Assembly (NCBI GenBank): GCA_029863645.1
Contig: JAOTVA010000001.1
Location: 1 to 64,000, forward strand
Length of the DNA: 64,000 nucleotides
Origin: Gemmatimonadota bacterium
GTDB taxonomy: Bacteria; Gemmatimonadota; Gemmatimonadetes; Longimicrobiales; Gaopeijiaceae
Direction: 5' to 3'
This document shows positions 62,481-64,000 of the stretch, piece after piece. The position numbers and the translations under genes were made by a program. Under the pieces are notes generated by a model that was given only the letters and a program-made list of their open reading frames with translations, was not told where the DNA came from and did not search any database. Numbering within the stretch: position 1 is the first letter of the stretch; each line of letters starts with the position of its first letter.

Positions 62481-64000
62481 CTAACGGAGCTGAAACGGCC
62501 CCAGGTGCGGGCCTGGGTTGCGTAGCGCGGCCCGCAGGAGCAAGCCGAGCGCAGCCCGGAGCTCTTCGGGCAGCAAGATCTCGTCGACGAAGCCCCGGGC
62601 GGCCGCATATCGTGCATCGAGCCGGACCTCTTGATCGTCCCCCGACCCCGCGGTCGGCCCGAGCACCTCGTCGGCGAGGCCCATTCGCCCCGTTGGGAGT
62701 GAGACGATGAAGGTCGGGTCGAAGCCCTGACCGGCCATCGCGTAATAGCCGGCGCCCGATGCGTGGTTGAGCGTCAGCACGATCTTCGGCACGGTCGACG
62801 TCGCCATCGCCTCTACGAACTCGGCCCCGGCCCGCAGAATTCCCTCGTGCTCGGCCTCTGGCCCGACCATGAAGCCCGACACGTCTTGCACGAACAAGAG
62901 CGGCGTACCGTGCCGGTTCATGGTCTCGATGAAGTACGCGACCTTGCGCGCACTTTCGGCGTAGACGAGCCCACCGAAGTGAGGTGTCCCATCGCTTCCG
63001 GGCCGAAACATGCCCCGCGCGTTCGCAATCACCCCGACGCGGACCCCTTCGAGAAAGCTCGTCCCACAGATGATCTCCCGCGCGTGATCGGCCTGAAACT
63101 CCTCGAGCGAATCACGGTCGAGCAGGCAGTCCAACACGGCGCGCACGTCATAGGGCTGCCGGTGGTCATCGGGAACGAGGTCGTACAGATCGTAGGAGAG
63201 CCGGAGCGGCGGCGCGGGGACGCGCGAGTCCTCCGATTCGTCCCGCGGGGGTAACTCGCCAACCAGCCCTCTGAGCCGCTGGATGCACTCCTGGTCGTTC
63301 CCCACCTTGTAGTGGGCCACGGCGCTGACCTCCGTGTGCACCTGGGCTCCGCCAAGCTCTTCGGACGTCACGCTCCGCCCCGTCGCTCCCTCCACGAGGC
63401 TCGGAGGCGCAAGCGCCAAGAACGATGTGCCCTCCACCATGACGATCACGTCCGCCAGTGCCGGCAGGTATGCGGCGCTCCCGACGCAGGGTCCCAAGAC
63501 CCCGGCGAACTGAGGCGTCGCAAGATGCCGACGCATCACCGCCGCGTAGTAGAGGATCCGCCCCACTCCGTACTGCCCGGGAAAGACGTCGGCCTGCACG
63601 GGAACCGCGCCGTCGGAATCGACGAGGTATAGGATCGGGATGCGGCATCGCATGGCCACCTCCTGCGCGCGCAGAATCTTGCCGACGGTCTCCGGCCACC
63701 AGGCGCCTCCTTCGACCGTCGCGTCGTTGGCGACGATGACCGCCTCCCTGCCGTGCACTCTGCCCACGCACGTGATGACACCTGCAGCTGGAGCCTTGCC
63801 GTCGTAGAGGTCGTGCGCGACGAGCATTCCTATCTCCACCACCGGCTCGCTCGGGTCCAGGAGAAGACTGACGCGTTCCCTGGCCGTCAGCTTGCCTGCG
63901 GTGTGCTGCGCGTCGATCCGCTCGGCGCCGCCCCCTTGGCGAGCCAGCTCGCGAAGCGCCTTCACCGCATTCGATAGCTCGCCCAGACGACCCGTCGAGC
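62481..64000 (-). CDS. Acyl-CoA carboxylase beta subunit (carboxyltransferase), 5' end outside window
   Basis: At least 506 residues; the frame stays open past the ORF track start (GTG 63965) to the window edge as TGRLGELSNAVKALREL, so the true N-terminus is outside. Carboxyltransferase N- and C-domains are both visible: AQHTAGKLTARERVSLLLD, ATVEGGAWWPETVGKILRAQ, SDGAVPVQ, EELGGAQVHTEVSAVAHY, LVYAESARKVAYFIETMNRHGTPLLFVQDVSGFMVG and AGQGFDPTFIVSLPTGRMGLADE. Family of propionyl-, methylcrotonyl- and geranyl-CoA carboxylases; the substrate is not determined. Biotin carboxylase subunit not in window. Confidence 0.93.
   Translation of the reverse strand, partial: STGRLGELSNAVKALRELARQGGGAERIDAQHTAGKLTARERVSLLLDPSEPVVEIGMLVAHDLYDGKAPAAGVITCVGRVHGREAVIVANDATVEGGAWWPETVGKILRAQEVAMRCRIPILYLVDSDGAVPVQADVFPGQYGVGRILYYAAVMRRHLATPQFAGVLGPCVGSAAYLPALADVIVMVEGTSFLALAPPSLVEGATGRSVTSEELGGAQVHTEVSAVAHYKVGNDQECIQRLRGLVGELPPRDESEDSRVPAPPLRLSYDLYDLVPDDHRQPYDVRAVLDCLLDRDSLEEFQADHAREIICGTSFLEGVRVGVIANARGMFRPGSDGTPHFGGLVYAESARKVAYFIETMNRHGTPLLFVQDVSGFMVGPEAEHEGILRAGAEFVEAMATSTVPKIVLTLNHASGAGYYAMAGQGFDPTFIVSLPTGRMGLADEVLGPTAGSGDDQEVRLDARYAAARGFVDEILLPEELRAALGLLLRAALRNPGPHLGPFQLR

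Noticed and set aside
1-64000. CRISPR arrays, rRNA genes, complete insertion sequences, prophage
   Set aside because: No regularly spaced repeats, rRNA-like sequence, transposase or structural phage genes were seen; the only mobile trace is the tRNA-Leu recombinase remnant.

Overview
The window is a GC-rich bacterial chromosome segment with dense genes on both strands and many 4-base ATGA/GTGA gene overlaps. Signal peptides, lipoprotein signals, a TonB-dependent receptor, an ABC-F protein, c-di-GMP-type signalling proteins and periplasmic cytochromes indicate a diderm, aerobic, non-phototrophic heterotroph. The gene mix (tandem lectin-like secreted proteins, P1 peptidase, DnaE2, Rrf2/truncated haemoglobin, flotillin-NfeD) resembles Gemmatimonadota, but that placement is inference because no marker gene was compared.

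Layout. 0-4 kb: partial TonB receptor and a NarL-type two-component pair. 4-9 kb: tandem duplicated secreted lectin-like genes, a P1 (DmpA/NylC-type) peptidase, a sodium:solute symporter and a class I fructose-bisphosphate aldolase. 9-9.5 kb: an OsmC-family gene interrupted by an in-frame TGA exactly at the peroxidatic cysteine, followed by a SECIS-like hairpin, so probably a selenoprotein missed by the ORF track. 9.5-14 kb: ABC-F ATPase, VapBC toxin-antitoxin, and an Rrf2 (NsrR-like) regulator coupled to a group III truncated haemoglobin. 14-18 kb: error-prone polymerase DnaE2 with a low-complexity insertion, then three 25-bp palindromic tandem repeats. 18-23.4 kb: VOC protein, M1 peptidase, citrate synthase, RCK-type ion channel. 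23.4-25.7 kb: tRNA-Leu(CAA), a tyrosine recombinase remnant and two envelope genes bounded by a perfect 47-bp direct repeat of the tRNA 5' half, i.e. a decayed integrated element.

25.7-34 kb: GGDEF/EAL protein coupled to a cupredoxin-like lipoprotein, ACT protein, NtrC-type two-component system, spondin-domain lipoprotein. 34-38.8 kb: an overlapping three-gene operon encoding an unusual ArsR-HTH/Hpt-like/REC/degenerate GGDEF/REC protein, a membrane HEAT-repeat protein and a processive GT2 glycosyltransferase, preceded by two tandem promoters that each carry CTTAAG palindromes in the spacer. 38.9-44.4 kb: orphan malonate transporter madLM, then RNA-chaperone type genes (DEAD helicase, IF-1, cold-shock protein) and small proteins. 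44.4-49.3 kb: a PQQ-dehydrogenase remnant and three secreted proteins, two with haem c motifs, forming a periplasmic redox module. 49.4-64 kb: aconitase, flotillin/NfeD locus, thiolase-chorismate mutase pair, lytic transglycosylase, ribosomal proteins L27 and L21, RNase E/G, short RecQ, and an acyl-CoA carboxylase beta subunit that runs off the right edge.

The best candidates for follow-up are the OsmC selenoprotein at 9044-9508 and the 34.2-38.8 kb signalling/HEAT/glycosyltransferase operon with its operator array.
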